A program made the position numbers and the translations under genes. This document shows positions 16,449 through 24,845 of a stretch of 64,000 bases of DNA, piece after piece. Under the pieces are notes generated by a model. The model worked only from the letters and a program-made list of their open reading frames with translations, was not told where the DNA came from and searched no databases. Source of the stretch: Furfurilactobacillus milii (GTDB lineage Bacteria > Bacillota > Bacilli > Lactobacillales > Lactobacillaceae). Location of the stretch: positions 62,001 to 126,000 of the forward strand of contig NZ_WEZQ01000014.1 of assembly GCF_009864005.1 (NCBI RefSeq), in the 5' to 3' direction. The first letter of the stretch is position 1; the number at the start of each line of letters is the position of its first letter.

Positions 16449-17018
16449 ATGAAACGCATTGTGATTGGGATTACTGGCGCATCTGGAACGATTTACGCAA
16501 TCGCCTTGCTCAAGGCGTTAAAGCAGTATGCGGATGTTGAAACACACCTCGTCATGAGCACTTGGGCTAAGAAAAACCTGGAATTGGAAACAGATTTATC
16601 GCTCAGCGAGGTGCAACATTTAGCAGACTATACGTATAACATTAATGACCAAGGTGCAGCCATCGCAAGCGGTTCATTTTTGCATGATGGTATGGTCATC
16701 GTGCCGGCCAGCATGAAGACGATTGCGGGTATTGCTGTTGGATATGGGGATAATCTGATTGCGCGGGCGGCTGATGTCACAATGAAAGAGCAACGCAAAC
16801 TTATCATCGTTCCACGTGAAACGCCGTTGAGTGCGATTCACCTTGAAAACATGACGAAGCTGGCACGTCTAGGTGTTCAGATGATTCCACCAATCCCGGC
16901 CTTCTATAATCATCCCCAAACCATTCAGGATTTGGTTGATCACCAGACCATGAAGTTACTGGATGCATTACACATTGCAAATAATGTTGATCAGCGTTGG
17001 GAGGGGATGGCCAAATGA
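16449..17018 (+). CDS. lpdB: Flavin prenyltransferase, UbiX-type (LpdB)
   Basis: A 189-residue flavoprotein of the UbiX family. It shows GITGASGTIYAIALL at the N-terminus and the C-terminal signature KLIIVPRETPLSAIHLENM with Ser/Arg residues that bind FMN and dimethylallyl phosphate. It makes the prenylated FMN needed by LpdC. AGGAGG lies eight bases before the ATG. In L. plantarum lpdB is separate from lpdCD; here it lies between lpdC and lpdD, so cofactor supply and decarboxylase are co-transcribed. Its stop overlaps the lpdD start (ATGA). Confidence 0.93.
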   Translation: MKRIVIGITGASGTIYAIALLKALKQYADVETHLVMSTWAKKNLELETDLSLSEVQHLADYTYNINDQGAAIASGSFLHDGMVIVPASMKTIAGIAVGYGDNLIARAADVTMKEQRKLIIVPRETPLSAIHLENMTKLARLGVQMIPPIPAFYNHPQTIQDLVDHQTMKLLDALHIANNVDQRWEGMAK

Positions 17019-17440
17019 TGCAAAGTGATCGGCAGATGTTTCAAACGACTCGGCAAGACTATACTATTCAAGCCGACGTACGTTTAATTGGCAAGGATGT
17101 GCTGATTGTAGTAACCGGCGGAGATCATCCACATATTGGTGATGTCACAACATTGACGGCCACTACGGAGCTGCAAACAGTTAAGTTTCCCAGTCATGAC
17201 GGTCGGTTCCACAAGGATAATGTTGTTGGAGAACAAGTCGCTAAGGTAATACAAACGGTTTTACCGGGTAGTTGCACGATTACCTCTGGTATTCACGTGG
17301 ATCATATTTCACAATCTCAAATTGACGCAGCGGTGCCGATGGGCGATGACCTGGGCGTTCAAATCAAAACGTGGCTTCAACAACAAACGATTTCGACATC
17401 CGCACCAGTTTATTATTCCGATGGTGAAAACCCTCAATAA
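17015..17440 (+). CDS. lpdD: Gallate decarboxylase small subunit LpdD-like
   Basis: A 141-residue protein starting at ATG 17015, which overlaps the TGA of lpdB; GGGAGGGG lies upstream. Sequence features (VRLIGKDVLIVVTGGDHPHIG; SCTITSGIHVDHIS) and place behind lpdC/lpdB match LpdD/YclD-type small proteins of hydroxyarylic acid decarboxylase operons. Their exact role is not settled. The operon ends in the structured repeat copy C rather than a plain terminator. Confidence 0.85.
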   Translation: MMQSDRQMFQTTRQDYTIQADVRLIGKDVLIVVTGGDHPHIGDVTTLTATTELQTVKFPSHDGRFHKDNVVGEQVAKVIQTVLPGSCTITSGIHVDHISQSQIDAAVPMGDDLGVQIKTWLQQQTISTSAPVYYSDGENPQ

Positions 17441-17450
17441 GGGTTATGCT

Positions 17451-17605
17451 CGACGTTCCGCGGAGTGGGGACGGCCGTTTCATGGGACCGGTCTTAGCCT
17501 GCAAAAACCGCAGTCTTCCACCTCGATTCGAAGCCGAAAATCACGTCTTCGAAGTCGTCCAGCTATACTAAGTGGCCCAAATTGCCACACTCACCCAAAC
17601 TTCTG
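17451..17605 (+). repeat. Structured interspersed repeat, copy C (diverged, unpaired with another copy)
   Basis: A seventh, diverged copy in the A orientation. Conserved segments GGGACCGG (17484 on), CCTCG (17521) and TCGTCC are present. P3 is TTCGAAG/CTTCGAA; the P4 equivalent is GTGGC/GCCAC (17572-17586). No inverted partner and no separate terminator follow. Its 3' part overlaps the last codons of the convergent ABC permease gene, whose C-terminus is short, so insertion or retention here probably truncated that gene. Confidence 0.7.
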
Positions 17606-18692
17606 AAAGTGCGGCGTTACCGACTGCGTAACGAACGGGCATCAGACTTTGAGAGAGAAATGGGACATAAGAACCGATTCGAATGAGTAGGCTATTACTA
17701 TTCACCGCGATGAAGGAAGCAACGTAAGCCAGCATCCCCACCGTCGTTAACGGTGACAGCGCTTGGCTGACTTCCTCTTGGCGTGTGACCATGGAGCCTA
17801 ACATTGCGGCAATGACGGTGTACAACATGACACCGAGAACAAAGTAGGCCACTAGCACACTCACCATCCCCGGTTGAATTTGGCTAAAGGAAAAGTTACC
17901 TAAGAAGCTGATGTTGTGGTTGAAGTATTGCATCCCAATCAAACCGGCAATTCCGGTAATGATGACTTGCAGGACGATCAGCGCCAGCATACCAGTCACC
18001 TTACCGAAAAATTGCGTCACCGGACTGACACTGCTGACCAATATTTCCATAATGTGAGAGCCTTTTTCAGTGGCAGTTTCCTGAGCAATCATACTAGTGT
18101 ACATTGCGATAAACATGTAGATCAAAAAGGTAACGACAAAGGCGACGACTAGGTTAGCCCCTTGTTGGTTGGATTTTTGACGGCGAACGACTCCATTTTG
18201 ATAAGCGACATTTTGGGTTTTATACGAAGCGGGGGCAAACAGTTGTTGTAATTGTTTGGCAGTCAGTCCGAGCTGCTGGGCGGCCTGCCGCAGTTTTAAT
18301 GTATTCAGGTTATTTTTAAGCGTGTCACTGTCTAGCGAATTGCCATTGGTCCGTTGTCGATAAACAGCGCTAACCGTTTGACCAGTCGTGGTGACATTAA
18401 GGTAGCCGTCGATCTTTTCGTGACTCAATCGTTTCTCAGCAACTCGTTCAGTGGAAATGGCCTTGTTGACACGGTAATCGCCATGTGTGGGTGATTCCAC
18501 CAATGCATTACGCAAAGCCACGTTATTGCTGGTGATGGCAATGGTTGGCGTCTGATTGGTTTTATTAGTGATAAACGCAAACAACGCGATGGCTGCAATG
18601 ATTAATACTGGAAAGAATAGTGAAAATAGATAGGCGGGCGACTTGATGTTCTTGCGAATAACTTGGCGGGTGACGACCATAAACTTATTCAT
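17568..18692 (-). CDS. ABC-2 type exporter permease (NatB/YhaP-like), C-terminally truncated
   Basis: A 374-residue permease: N-terminal membrane segment (YLFSLFFPVLIIAAIALFAF), a large extracytoplasmic domain, then four membrane segments from about residue 185 (LVVAFVVTFLIYMFIAMYTS; GMLALIVLQVIITGIAGLIG; MVSVLVAYFVLGVMLYTVIA). The final transmembrane helix and tail usual for this family are absent: the frame ends abruptly with VSVAIWAT and the last four codons and the stop lie within structured repeat copy C. Start ATG 18692 after GAGGTGG, overlapping the ATPase gene by 8 bases. Probably exports a small hydrophobic or peptide substrate; function may be impaired. Confidence 0.82.
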   Translation of the reverse strand: MNKFMVVTRQVIRKNIKSPAYLFSLFFPVLIIAAIALFAFITNKTNQTPTIAITSNNVALRNALVESPTHGDYRVNKAISTERVAEKRLSHEKIDGYLNVTTTGQTVSAVYRQRTNGNSLDSDTLKNNLNTLKLRQAAQQLGLTAKQLQQLFAPASYKTQNVAYQNGVVRRQKSNQQGANLVVAFVVTFLIYMFIAMYTSMIAQETATEKGSHIMEILVSSVSPVTQFFGKVTGMLALIVLQVIITGIAGLIGMQYFNHNISFLGNFSFSQIQPGMVSVLVAYFVLGVMLYTVIAAMLGSMVTRQEEVSQALSPLTTVGMLAYVASFIAVNSNSLLIRIGSYVPFLSQSLMPVRYAVGNAALSEVWVSVAIWAT

Positions 18693-19578
18693 GATTGGCC
18701 ACCTCGATTCTGAAGATTTCATCTAACGACGGCGGCTCTTGCGAAAATTCCGGAATGTAACCTTTACTGGTAGCGGCTTTGAATAAGTCGTGACCCACGG
18801 CTTCATTGTCTAGCGTTAGTTCGTAGGCATTACCACGTTGCTGAACGTCATTGACACCAGGAAAGGCGACTAATGTTGCTCGGTCCAACGGTGAGCGCAA
18901 ACGGACACGGGTGTTGCCGAACTGTGACCGAATCTCATCTGGTGTGCCACTAAGGACGGTTTCACCGTTTCTTAGCATCAGTAGATGATCACTGATGCGT
19001 TCCACGTTTGCCATGTCATGAGAGGAGAAGATGATGCTGGCGCCATTTTGCTTCATTTCGATGATGCTGTCTTCGAGTAGTTGGGCATTAACAGGATCGA
19101 GACCGCTAAATGGTTCATCAAGGATAATGAGTTTCGGTTGATGGATTAATGTGGCAATTAACTGAACCTTTTGTTGATTCCCCTTGGATAGGTCCCTGAT
19201 TTTATCTGTCAGTTTGCCCTTAACATTAAAGCGCGCCATCCACTGTGGGAGAGCTTTTCGTGTAACAGCGGGTTTTTGCCCACGAAGGGCGGCAAAGTAG
19301 ACTACTTGGTCCTGGATGGACATACGGGTGTAGAGGCCACGTTCCTCGGGCAAGAAGCCAACCGTATTGTAGTCGGCTTTTGTCAGGGGATGACCTTGCC
19401 ATAAAACGGTGCCTCTATCAGGTTGTAGAAGGTTTAAAATCACCCGAAACGTGGTGGTTTTGCCAGCGCCGTTTTGACCGATCAGGCCCATGATTTCGCC
19501 TTCTTGAATGGTAAATGATTCGTCCTCAACACCTTGTTTTGGGCAGAATCGTTTTGTTAAGTTTGCTACAGTTAGCAT
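18685..19578 (-). CDS. ABC transporter ATP-binding protein (NatA/YhaQ-like)
   Basis: A 297-residue ATPase with Walker A GQNGAGKTT, signature LSKGNQQKVQ, Walker B LIILDEPFSGLDP and the switch His in SSHD. The order LSKGNQ and the C-terminal extension are typical of NatA/YhaQ-type drug, ion or peptide exporters. ATG 19578 (MLTVANLTKRF) follows GAGGT; longer in-frame starts exist but lack a ribosome site. Pairs with the overlapping downstream permease. Confidence 0.9.
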   Translation of the reverse strand: MLTVANLTKRFCPKQGVEDESFTIQEGEIMGLIGQNGAGKTTTFRVILNLLQPDRGTVLWQGHPLTKADYNTVGFLPEERGLYTRMSIQDQVVYFAALRGQKPAVTRKALPQWMARFNVKGKLTDKIRDLSKGNQQKVQLIATLIHQPKLIILDEPFSGLDPVNAQLLEDSIIEMKQNGASIIFSSHDMANVERISDHLLMLRNGETVLSGTPDEIRSQFGNTRVRLRSPLDRATLVAFPGVNDVQQRGNAYELTLDNEAVGHDLFKAATSKGYIPEFSQEPPSLDEIFRIEVANHE

Positions 19579-19764
19579 GTGATTACCTCGTTTAGAGTGC
19601 GTCATTACCGTGAACATTAACACTGTCAGTATATGAAAAAATGCAACGAATGAACAGAAAATTTGTCTGTTTAGATGGGTTAGGCTTGCATTCGAGTGGG
19701 TGGAAAGCGCTAGTATATAGTCACGGTGGTTGTTAACTGCCTTTTATTAAATGGAGGTATGAAA

Positions 19765-20613
19765 ATGGCAACAGTTACAGATACTTATAAGTTAAGTAAC
19801 GGCATTGAGATTCCTAAAGTCGGCTTTGGCACATGGCAGATTCCTGCTGGTGACGTTGCCTACAATTCTGTCGCAAACGCCCTTAAGGTTGGCTATCGGC
19901 ACGTTGATACAGCGAAGGCATACGCAAACGAAGCGAGTGTTGGTCAAGCCATTCGCGATTCAGGCATCGATCGCAAGGACATTTTTGTCACATCAAAATT
20001 GCCCGGCGAGACGAAGACATACGACGGTACATTAGCGGATTTTGATGCAACATTTAAAGCTTTAGATATCGATTATTTAGATTTGTACTTGGTTCACGCA
20101 CCGTGGCCATGGTCACAAATTGGCACTAACCACGATAAAGAAAACGTTGATGTTTGGCGCGCTATGCAGGAAATCTACAAGAGCGGCCGGGTAAAGGCCA
20201 TTGGTGTTTCAAACTTCAATGTACACGACTTGCAAAACGTGATGCAGGATGCTGAAATTGCGCCGATGGTCGACCAAATTCAGTACTACGTTGGTTTCAC
20301 AGAGCCAAAGATTGTCGACTTTGCTAAGGAAAATAATATTCTGGTTGAAGCATACTCACCATTAGCAACTGGTGGTTTGCTGAACAATGAGGATGTCGCC
20401 GCAATGGCTAAAAAGTACGGCGTTAGCGTCGCCCAACTAGCTTTACGGTTCTGCATCCAAAACGGGTTGCTGCCACTGCCTAAGGCAACGAGTGCCGCCC
20501 ACATTGAGGCGAATAAAGAACTCGACTTTACGATTCAAGATGAGGACATGGACAAGTTGAATAACATGCCCGATACTGCACCATCACATTTTCACAATGC
20601 AACACAAGGCTAG
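19765..20613 (+). CDS. Aldo/keto reductase (AKR5-like, 2,5-diketo-gluconate reductase type)
   Basis: A 282-residue TIM-barrel oxidoreductase. Tetrad residues are visible: Asp and Tyr in RHVDTAKAYANEASVG, Lys in VTSKLPGE, His in YLVHAPWPW; the C-terminal cofactor loop reads LLPLPKATSAAHIEAN. GGAGG lies seven bases before ATG 19765; an ATG two codons earlier abuts the ribosome site. NADPH-dependent reduction of aldehydes or keto sugars is the family activity. Its terminator has been split by an IS3-family element. Confidence 0.88.
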   Translation: MATVTDTYKLSNGIEIPKVGFGTWQIPAGDVAYNSVANALKVGYRHVDTAKAYANEASVGQAIRDSGIDRKDIFVTSKLPGETKTYDGTLADFDATFKALDIDYLDLYLVHAPWPWSQIGTNHDKENVDVWRAMQEIYKSGRVKAIGVSNFNVHDLQNVMQDAEIAPMVDQIQYYVGFTEPKIVDFAKENNILVEAYSPLATGGLLNNEDVAAMAKKYGVSVAQLALRFCIQNGLLPLPKATSAAHIEANKELDFTIQDEDMDKLNNMPDTAPSHFHNATQG

Positions 20614-20668
20614 TTTGAAATCTTGTTAACTAGTTTAAAAACACCCGCCAAAAAAAGTCGTAATGATG

Positions 20669-22096
20669 TGACGTTTACCCTAAAAGTTGGAACTAAATAG
20701 TTTTATTTATTAGGCAGTTAATTGTCGTTCGAAATCGAGCGGTGATTGACCGCCTAATTTTATTTGGATTCGTGTTTGATTGTAGTAATTGATCCAGGTA
20801 TTAATCGCTTCTGTTAGCTCTAAGGTGTTTTCGTATTGTTTTAAACTACCAATTTCAACCTTCAGTTTGTCAAAGACAGTCTCACAGGCTGCGTTATCTA
20901 AACAAGTCGCTCTCCGTGACATGCTTTGACGAAGATGCATTTGTTTAAGTAGTTTTCTCCATGATCGATGTTGGTATTGCCAACCTTGATCAGTGTGTAG
21001 GGTGATTTGATAGCCAGTTTGTGGTAATTGCTTCATCAACGCTTTTAAGGGCGCTAGAGAGAACTTCAAATCCGGATGGGCACTGATCGACCAGGTTAAA
21101 ATTCGCTTGCTGCACAGGTCTTTAATGACTTCTAAATAAACTTTATCGCCATTGTTGGCTTTAAGTTCCGTGACATCGGCGACCAACTTTTGGTGAAGGC
21201 GGTCGGTCATATTTCGACGATGTAAATGGTTTTTAGCGACTTTACCACGAGGACCTTTAGACGAATCATACTTTCGGGTGCGCTGGCGGTAACGACTACT
21301 GTTGAGTCCTAACTCACGCATCAAGCGTTGAATGCGTTTGTGGTTAGGACTAGGCAATCCTTGTGCTACACACTGCTTTCTTACAATCACGGATATGCGT
21401 GGAACCCCATAATTACCATGATGCTCATTGAAGATCGTCGTAATCATTCGTTTTAGGTCGGCAGACTTATCCGGGCGCCTAAACCTCGCTTGCCAATATT
21501 GGAAGACAGACATTGAAATTGGCAGCGCCTTAATTAAGTCAACTAATCGATATTTCGCCCTGAGTTCGGTGATGACTTGTGCGAGTTCTTGGTTGGATGC
21601 TCTCTCAAGGCTTGTAGTTTTTTTAAGGCGTCTAAGCGTATCCGCAAGGATAAATTCTCTTGTTCGAGGCGCTTGATGCGTTTCTGATCGGATTCCTTTG
21701 CGATGTGGTTTCACTCCCGGTCGCATTTCCATCAAAGCCTGAGTGCCATACAGATTGTATAGTCGCTCCCAGCGCACCACAGCCTCAATAGAAGCGAATC
21801 TAAAATGCGCACAAGTTTCAGTGATAGAGGCGTAATTTTGTTGTTTCCACTGTACAAGAGCGACGCGAAATTTACCAGTTACTTCTGGTGGTTGAAGAAG
21901 TCCTTGTCGTCCGTGTTGATTATAAATCGCAACCAGAGTACGGAATAACATGTGGGCAATATGATACTTTTTACCGACACTGGTCTTAGATCGAGTTCCC
22001 GTTAAGTATTCTTCTACTGCAGTGATTTTCGTATCAATACTAATTTTAGTCATAAAAATACCCCGAAAGTTGTTTCAACTTTCGGGGTAAACGTCA
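20669..22096 (-). mobile_element. IS3-family insertion sequence (IS150-like), 1428 bp
   Basis: Terminal inverted repeats start TGACGTTTACCC at both ends (left 20669, right end 22096) and remain similar for about 25 bases. Flanking 3-bp direct repeats ATG (20666-20668 and 22097-22099) are the target duplication expected of the IS150 group. The right end also carries a perfect hairpin, CCCCGAAAGTTG with CAACTTTCGGGG. One long transposase frame is inside. The intact ends and duplication indicate a fairly recent insertion. Confidence 0.9.
20710..22053 (-). CDS. IS3-family transposase, OrfA and OrfB in one frame, middle segment frameshifted
   Basis: A 447-residue frame. Residues 1-115 are OrfA-type HTH regions; residues about 155-447 are OrfB with the DDE core (VADVTELK; TDQGWQYQ; DNAACETVFDKLK). 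Normal IS3 elements encode OrfA and OrfB in different frames joined by -1 frameshifting at an A-rich site. Here the expected leucine zipper (RIKRLEQENLSLRIRL) and the slippery A7 run (CTTAAAAAAACT near 21617) lie in the other frame, while HTH and DDE parts share one frame. An indel near 21700 has apparently fused them, replacing the zipper with unrelated residues. Activity is doubtful. Confidence 0.82.
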   Translation of the reverse strand: MTKISIDTKITAVEEYLTGTRSKTSVGKKYHIAHMLFRTLVAIYNQHGRQGLLQPPEVTGKFRVALVQWKQQNYASITETCAHFRFASIEAVVRWERLYNLYGTQALMEMRPGVKPHRKGIRSETHQAPRTREFILADTLRRLKKTTSLERASNQELAQVITELRAKYRLVDLIKALPISMSVFQYWQARFRRPDKSADLKRMITTIFNEHHGNYGVPRISVIVRKQCVAQGLPSPNHKRIQRLMRELGLNSSRYRQRTRKYDSSKGPRGKVAKNHLHRRNMTDRLHQKLVADVTELKANNGDKVYLEVIKDLCSKRILTWSISAHPDLKFSLAPLKALMKQLPQTGYQITLHTDQGWQYQHRSWRKLLKQMHLRQSMSRRATCLDNAACETVFDKLKVEIGSLKQYENTLELTEAINTWINYYNQTRIQIKLGGQSPLDFERQLTA

Positions 22097-22234
22097 ATGT
22101 GCATTTCATCACTGACTTTTTTTTGCTAGGTGTTTTTTAGTGGTTAACGAAATCTTAAAATAGCGTAAATCACGCTAATAGAAATTCAACGACTTTCAGA
22201 TAAAGGGCGATATCCGAGATATGTTCACTTTCGG

Positions 22235-23218
22235 TTAGTTGGATGAACCATTTAAAATAACGATTTTCCCAACAGTGTGTTCAGTACTCAGAATATTTGC
22301 GGCATAGCTCAAGTTTTTTGCCGTGATGCCACCGGAAATGACTTTGGAAATTACTGGGTTGATTTCACCAAGCTTCATTAGATTAATCAAAAACTTTAAT
22401 ATCTGACCTTGCGTTTCATCTCTAAAATGAGTATTTGCTTTAGTGAAGACCATTTCACTGCTTAGGGTAAGCGATTTTTCAAACAGTTTTGAAAACTGTA
22501 AGCCTTCTTTTGAAGAGACGGTTGTGCCAATAACTCCATGTGGCAACGTTAGCTGGACTGCATCATCAAAATAATCATCCAAATTGCTTAGGATTGCCGT
22601 ACCATCAACAAATGTATTCAACTGCGTCCCAAGGGTTTTATGATAATCCACTACAGTGTCCACCTTGTTTCTTAAGAGTTCCTGAAAGTGATTCGGACTG
22701 GCGGTCGCAAATACAATTAGGCCCGACCAATGGGCTAATTGTGTCAAAATCGAGCCGACACCACCCGCACCATTGATAACCAATAATTTTTTGCCAGTAT
22801 TTGCATTTTTACTGGCAATAAAATTCATTTGTTCAAATAGCAACTCATATGCAGTTAGTCCAACTAGAGGGACACCGGCCAATTGAATATCAGAAAAGCG
22901 GTCGTCGACTTTTGCGATAAGTTTCTCGTCAACTACTTGTTCCTCGGCAAAGGATCCCTGTCTTTTATCAGTACCGGAATATATCACCCGCTGACCAATA
23001 TTGAAATGTTTGACAGCATTACCAATAGCTGAGATATGACCGACAACATCGTAACCGTAAACCACTTCATGGTTATCACTCAATTGTGCCATTGCTTTGA
23101 TGTCATGAGGATTTATTGAAGTTGCATCAACGGTCACTTTGACATCATTTGATCTAATTACTGGTGAAGCTACACTACGATTGAAAAAACCGTCTTTAGA
23201 GGCAAACACTGCTCGCAT
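22235..23218 (-). CDS. Zinc-type alcohol dehydrogenase-like protein (MDR/quinone oxidoreductase)
   Basis: A 327-residue medium-chain dehydrogenase/reductase: GroES-like N-terminus (SINPHDIKAMAQ; VYGYDVVGHISAIG) and Rossmann domain with NGAGGVGSILTQLA. Structural zinc cysteines are absent, as in the NADPH quinone/enal reductase branch. Second gene of a two-gene operon, three bases after the SDR gene; the operon has a MerR-type promoter. Likely reduces reactive carbonyls or quinones. Confidence 0.88.
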   Translation of the reverse strand: MRAVFASKDGFFNRSVASPVIRSNDVKVTVDATSINPHDIKAMAQLSDNHEVVYGYDVVGHISAIGNAVKHFNIGQRVIYSGTDKRQGSFAEEQVVDEKLIAKVDDRFSDIQLAGVPLVGLTAYELLFEQMNFIASKNANTGKKLLVINGAGGVGSILTQLAHWSGLIVFATASPNHFQELLRNKVDTVVDYHKTLGTQLNTFVDGTAILSNLDDYFDDAVQLTLPHGVIGTTVSSKEGLQFSKLFEKSLTLSSEMVFTKANTHFRDETQGQILKFLINLMKLGEINPVISKVISGGITAKNLSYAANILSTEHTVGKIVILNGSSN

Positions 23219-23221
23219 GAG

Positions 23222-24070
23222 CTATTGCTTTTCCGGAACATCAGCTGAGGCGGACAAATCATGTAATTGCCGGAAATCAGCTAGTGTTTGTCGATATTTT
23301 TCGATAACTGTTTCACTGGAATATTTACCAAGTGGCAACCGTAAAGGTAACTTGTCGAAATTATTGGTTACTTGATCGAAAATAATTTCGGCAGCTTTAT
23401 CTGGATCGCCAGCCTCGTGATGAGCGCCCTCAGCATTACCTTCAATAAAATCAGCAAACTGTTTATAATCGTCGATTTGGGGCACAACTTTGTTTGAAGA
23501 GCGGCCTGCCCAATCAGTTCTAAAGCCACTAGGTTCAATTAGCATGGTCTTTATGTTGAGGTCTGCAACTTCTTTCGATAAGGACTCCGTCATCCCCTCA
23601 ACAGCGTACTTAGTACCATGGTAAAATGACAACGTTGGAAATGAAAATAGACCACCGATTGAGGAAAAGTTGACAATTGCACCGAACTTTTGGTCGCGCA
23701 TGATTGGCAATACTGAGCGGGTCATATCTACTAATCCCCAAACATTGACGTCAAACATGTATTTTACTTGTTCACGGTTACTTTCTTCAAAGGTACCAAA
23801 GTATCCTAAGCCTGCATTATTAACTAGTACATCAATCATGCCAAACCTGTTCATAGTAGCGGATACTGCTGCTTTAATCTGCTTTTGGTTAGTAACGTCT
23901 AGCGTTTGCTTAAGAATTTGACCGTGATCAAATTCATCGAGATACCCCAATTGTTCGGTATGACGGGCACTTGCCACTAAATTAACGTTTGCCTGTTTGG
24001 CCAGAAAGGTTGCCAATGAACGACCAAATCCTGTAGAAGTTCCTGTGATAAACCATGTTTTTGTTGCCAT
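23222..24070 (-). CDS. SDR-family oxidoreductase
   Basis: A 282-residue classical short-chain dehydrogenase: cofactor motif TGTSTGFG (residues 8-15), NNAG at about 89, catalytic Ser in NFSSIGG and YHGTK. First gene of the operon, driven by the MerR-type promoter at 24112-24142. The Arg after the second strand (ASARH) suggests NADP. Substrate unknown; with the MDR partner it probably detoxifies aldehydes or ketones. Confidence 0.9.
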   Translation of the reverse strand: MATKTWFITGTSTGFGRSLATFLAKQANVNLVASARHTEQLGYLDEFDHGQILKQTLDVTNQKQIKAAVSATMNRFGMIDVLVNNAGLGYFGTFEESNREQVKYMFDVNVWGLVDMTRSVLPIMRDQKFGAIVNFSSIGGLFSFPTLSFYHGTKYAVEGMTESLSKEVADLNIKTMLIEPSGFRTDWAGRSSNKVVPQIDDYKQFADFIEGNAEGAHHEAGDPDKAAEIIFDQVTNNFDKLPLRLPLGKYSSETVIEKYRQTLADFRQLHDLSASADVPEKQ

Positions 24071-24111
24071 AACTAAATCTCCTTTGTTTGTTATTTATTT
24101 TGACAGAGATA

Positions 24112-24142
24112 ACCATACGACTTAAACTAATGTTTAAGTCAA
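24112..24142 (-). promoter_or_regulatory. MerR-type promoter with 19-bp spacer and dyad operator
   Basis: Read on the minus strand, the -35 is TTGACT (24142-24137) and the -10 is TATGGT (24117-24112), separated by 19 bases rather than 17. The spacer is filled by a perfect dyad with 9-base arms GACTTAAAC and GTTTAAGTC (24119-24140). This is the hallmark of promoters activated by MerR proteins, which untwist the long spacer. It drives the SDR-MDR operon and lies next to the divergent merR-type gene. Confidence 0.85.
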
Positions 24143-24169
24143 GAGACAATTTAAACAAAGGGAGAAATT

Positions 24170-24643
24170 ATGTATTCTATTGGAGACATTGCTAACATTA
24201 TGGGGATTAACACTTCTGCAATTCGTTTTTACGATAGAAATGGACTTTTACCCTTCGTTCAGCGAGATAAGGCTGGTCGTCGAAAGTTTAAGCCTGAGGA
24301 TTTGAACTTTATCGAAGTAATTGACTGTTTGAAAAAAAGTGGTGTTCCTGTGAAGGATATCGCGCAATTTATTTCGCTGTGTATGCAGGGCGATCAAACA
24401 CTTCAAGAACGTTATGATTATCTAGATGATGAAGAAGAAAAACTGTCACGTAAGATCGAAAAAATGCAGACACAATTGGAGTTTTTACAGTATAAAAAGT
24501 GGTATTACAAAACTGCGATTAAAGAGGGAACCGAAGATATCCATTTTCTTCCGAATTCTCGTATGATTGATCCGCAAACGCGCAATGAATTCGAAGAGAA
24601 AAGGAAGGCTACTGCGGACATTCATGAATTAACTGACTTATAA
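24170..24643 (+). CDS. MerR-family transcriptional regulator
   Basis: A 157-residue protein with the MerR N-terminus (YSIGDIANIMGINTSAIRFY, then RNGLLPFVQRDKAGRR), a long coiled coil (residues about 78-115) and a short C-terminal tail without metal-binding cysteines. That suggests an aldehyde, quinone or other organic effector, as in AdhR-like members. Divergent from the SDR-MDR operon, whose promoter carries its presumed operator. GGGAG precedes the ATG. Confidence 0.9.
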   Translation: MYSIGDIANIMGINTSAIRFYDRNGLLPFVQRDKAGRRKFKPEDLNFIEVIDCLKKSGVPVKDIAQFISLCMQGDQTLQERYDYLDDEEEKLSRKIEKMQTQLEFLQYKKWYYKTAIKEGTEDIHFLPNSRMIDPQTRNEFEEKRKATADIHELTDL

Positions 24644-24681
24644 GACCACGTAAGGGCAATGTCGGCTATTTCTAGATAGAC

Positions 24682-24712
24682 AAAAAAGGCAACCAAAGTG
24701 GTTGCCTTTTTT
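24682..24712. terminator. Intrinsic terminator after the MerR gene
   Basis: AAAAAAGGCAACC pairs with GGTTGCCTTTTTT over a 5-base loop, with A- and T-runs on either side so it can work in both directions. The remaining 130 bases to the next gene end show nothing recognisable. Confidence 0.9.
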
Positions 24713-24845
24713 AATTCTCTGCCTCTTTATACAAGTAGTCGAGTTGGTTGTAATTATTCGTTTACGGAAATTGGATCGACCATCGTGAGCGTTCTATGAA
24801 TTTTCCATGTTGTTCCGGGAGTGTTCCCCCAAAAAAGATTAAACA

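Larger units (their letters stand above)
20637..22136 (+). terminator. Terminator of the aldo/keto reductase gene, split by the IS element
   Basis: The left arm (AAAACACC..AAAAAAAGTC, 20637-20659) and the right arm (GACTTTTTTTT..GGTGTTTT, 22114-22136) are complementary but now lie 1.45 kb apart. Removing the IS and one ATG duplicate brings them together as a hairpin ending in a T-run. The IS therefore sits in the loop of a former intrinsic terminator. Confidence 0.75.
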
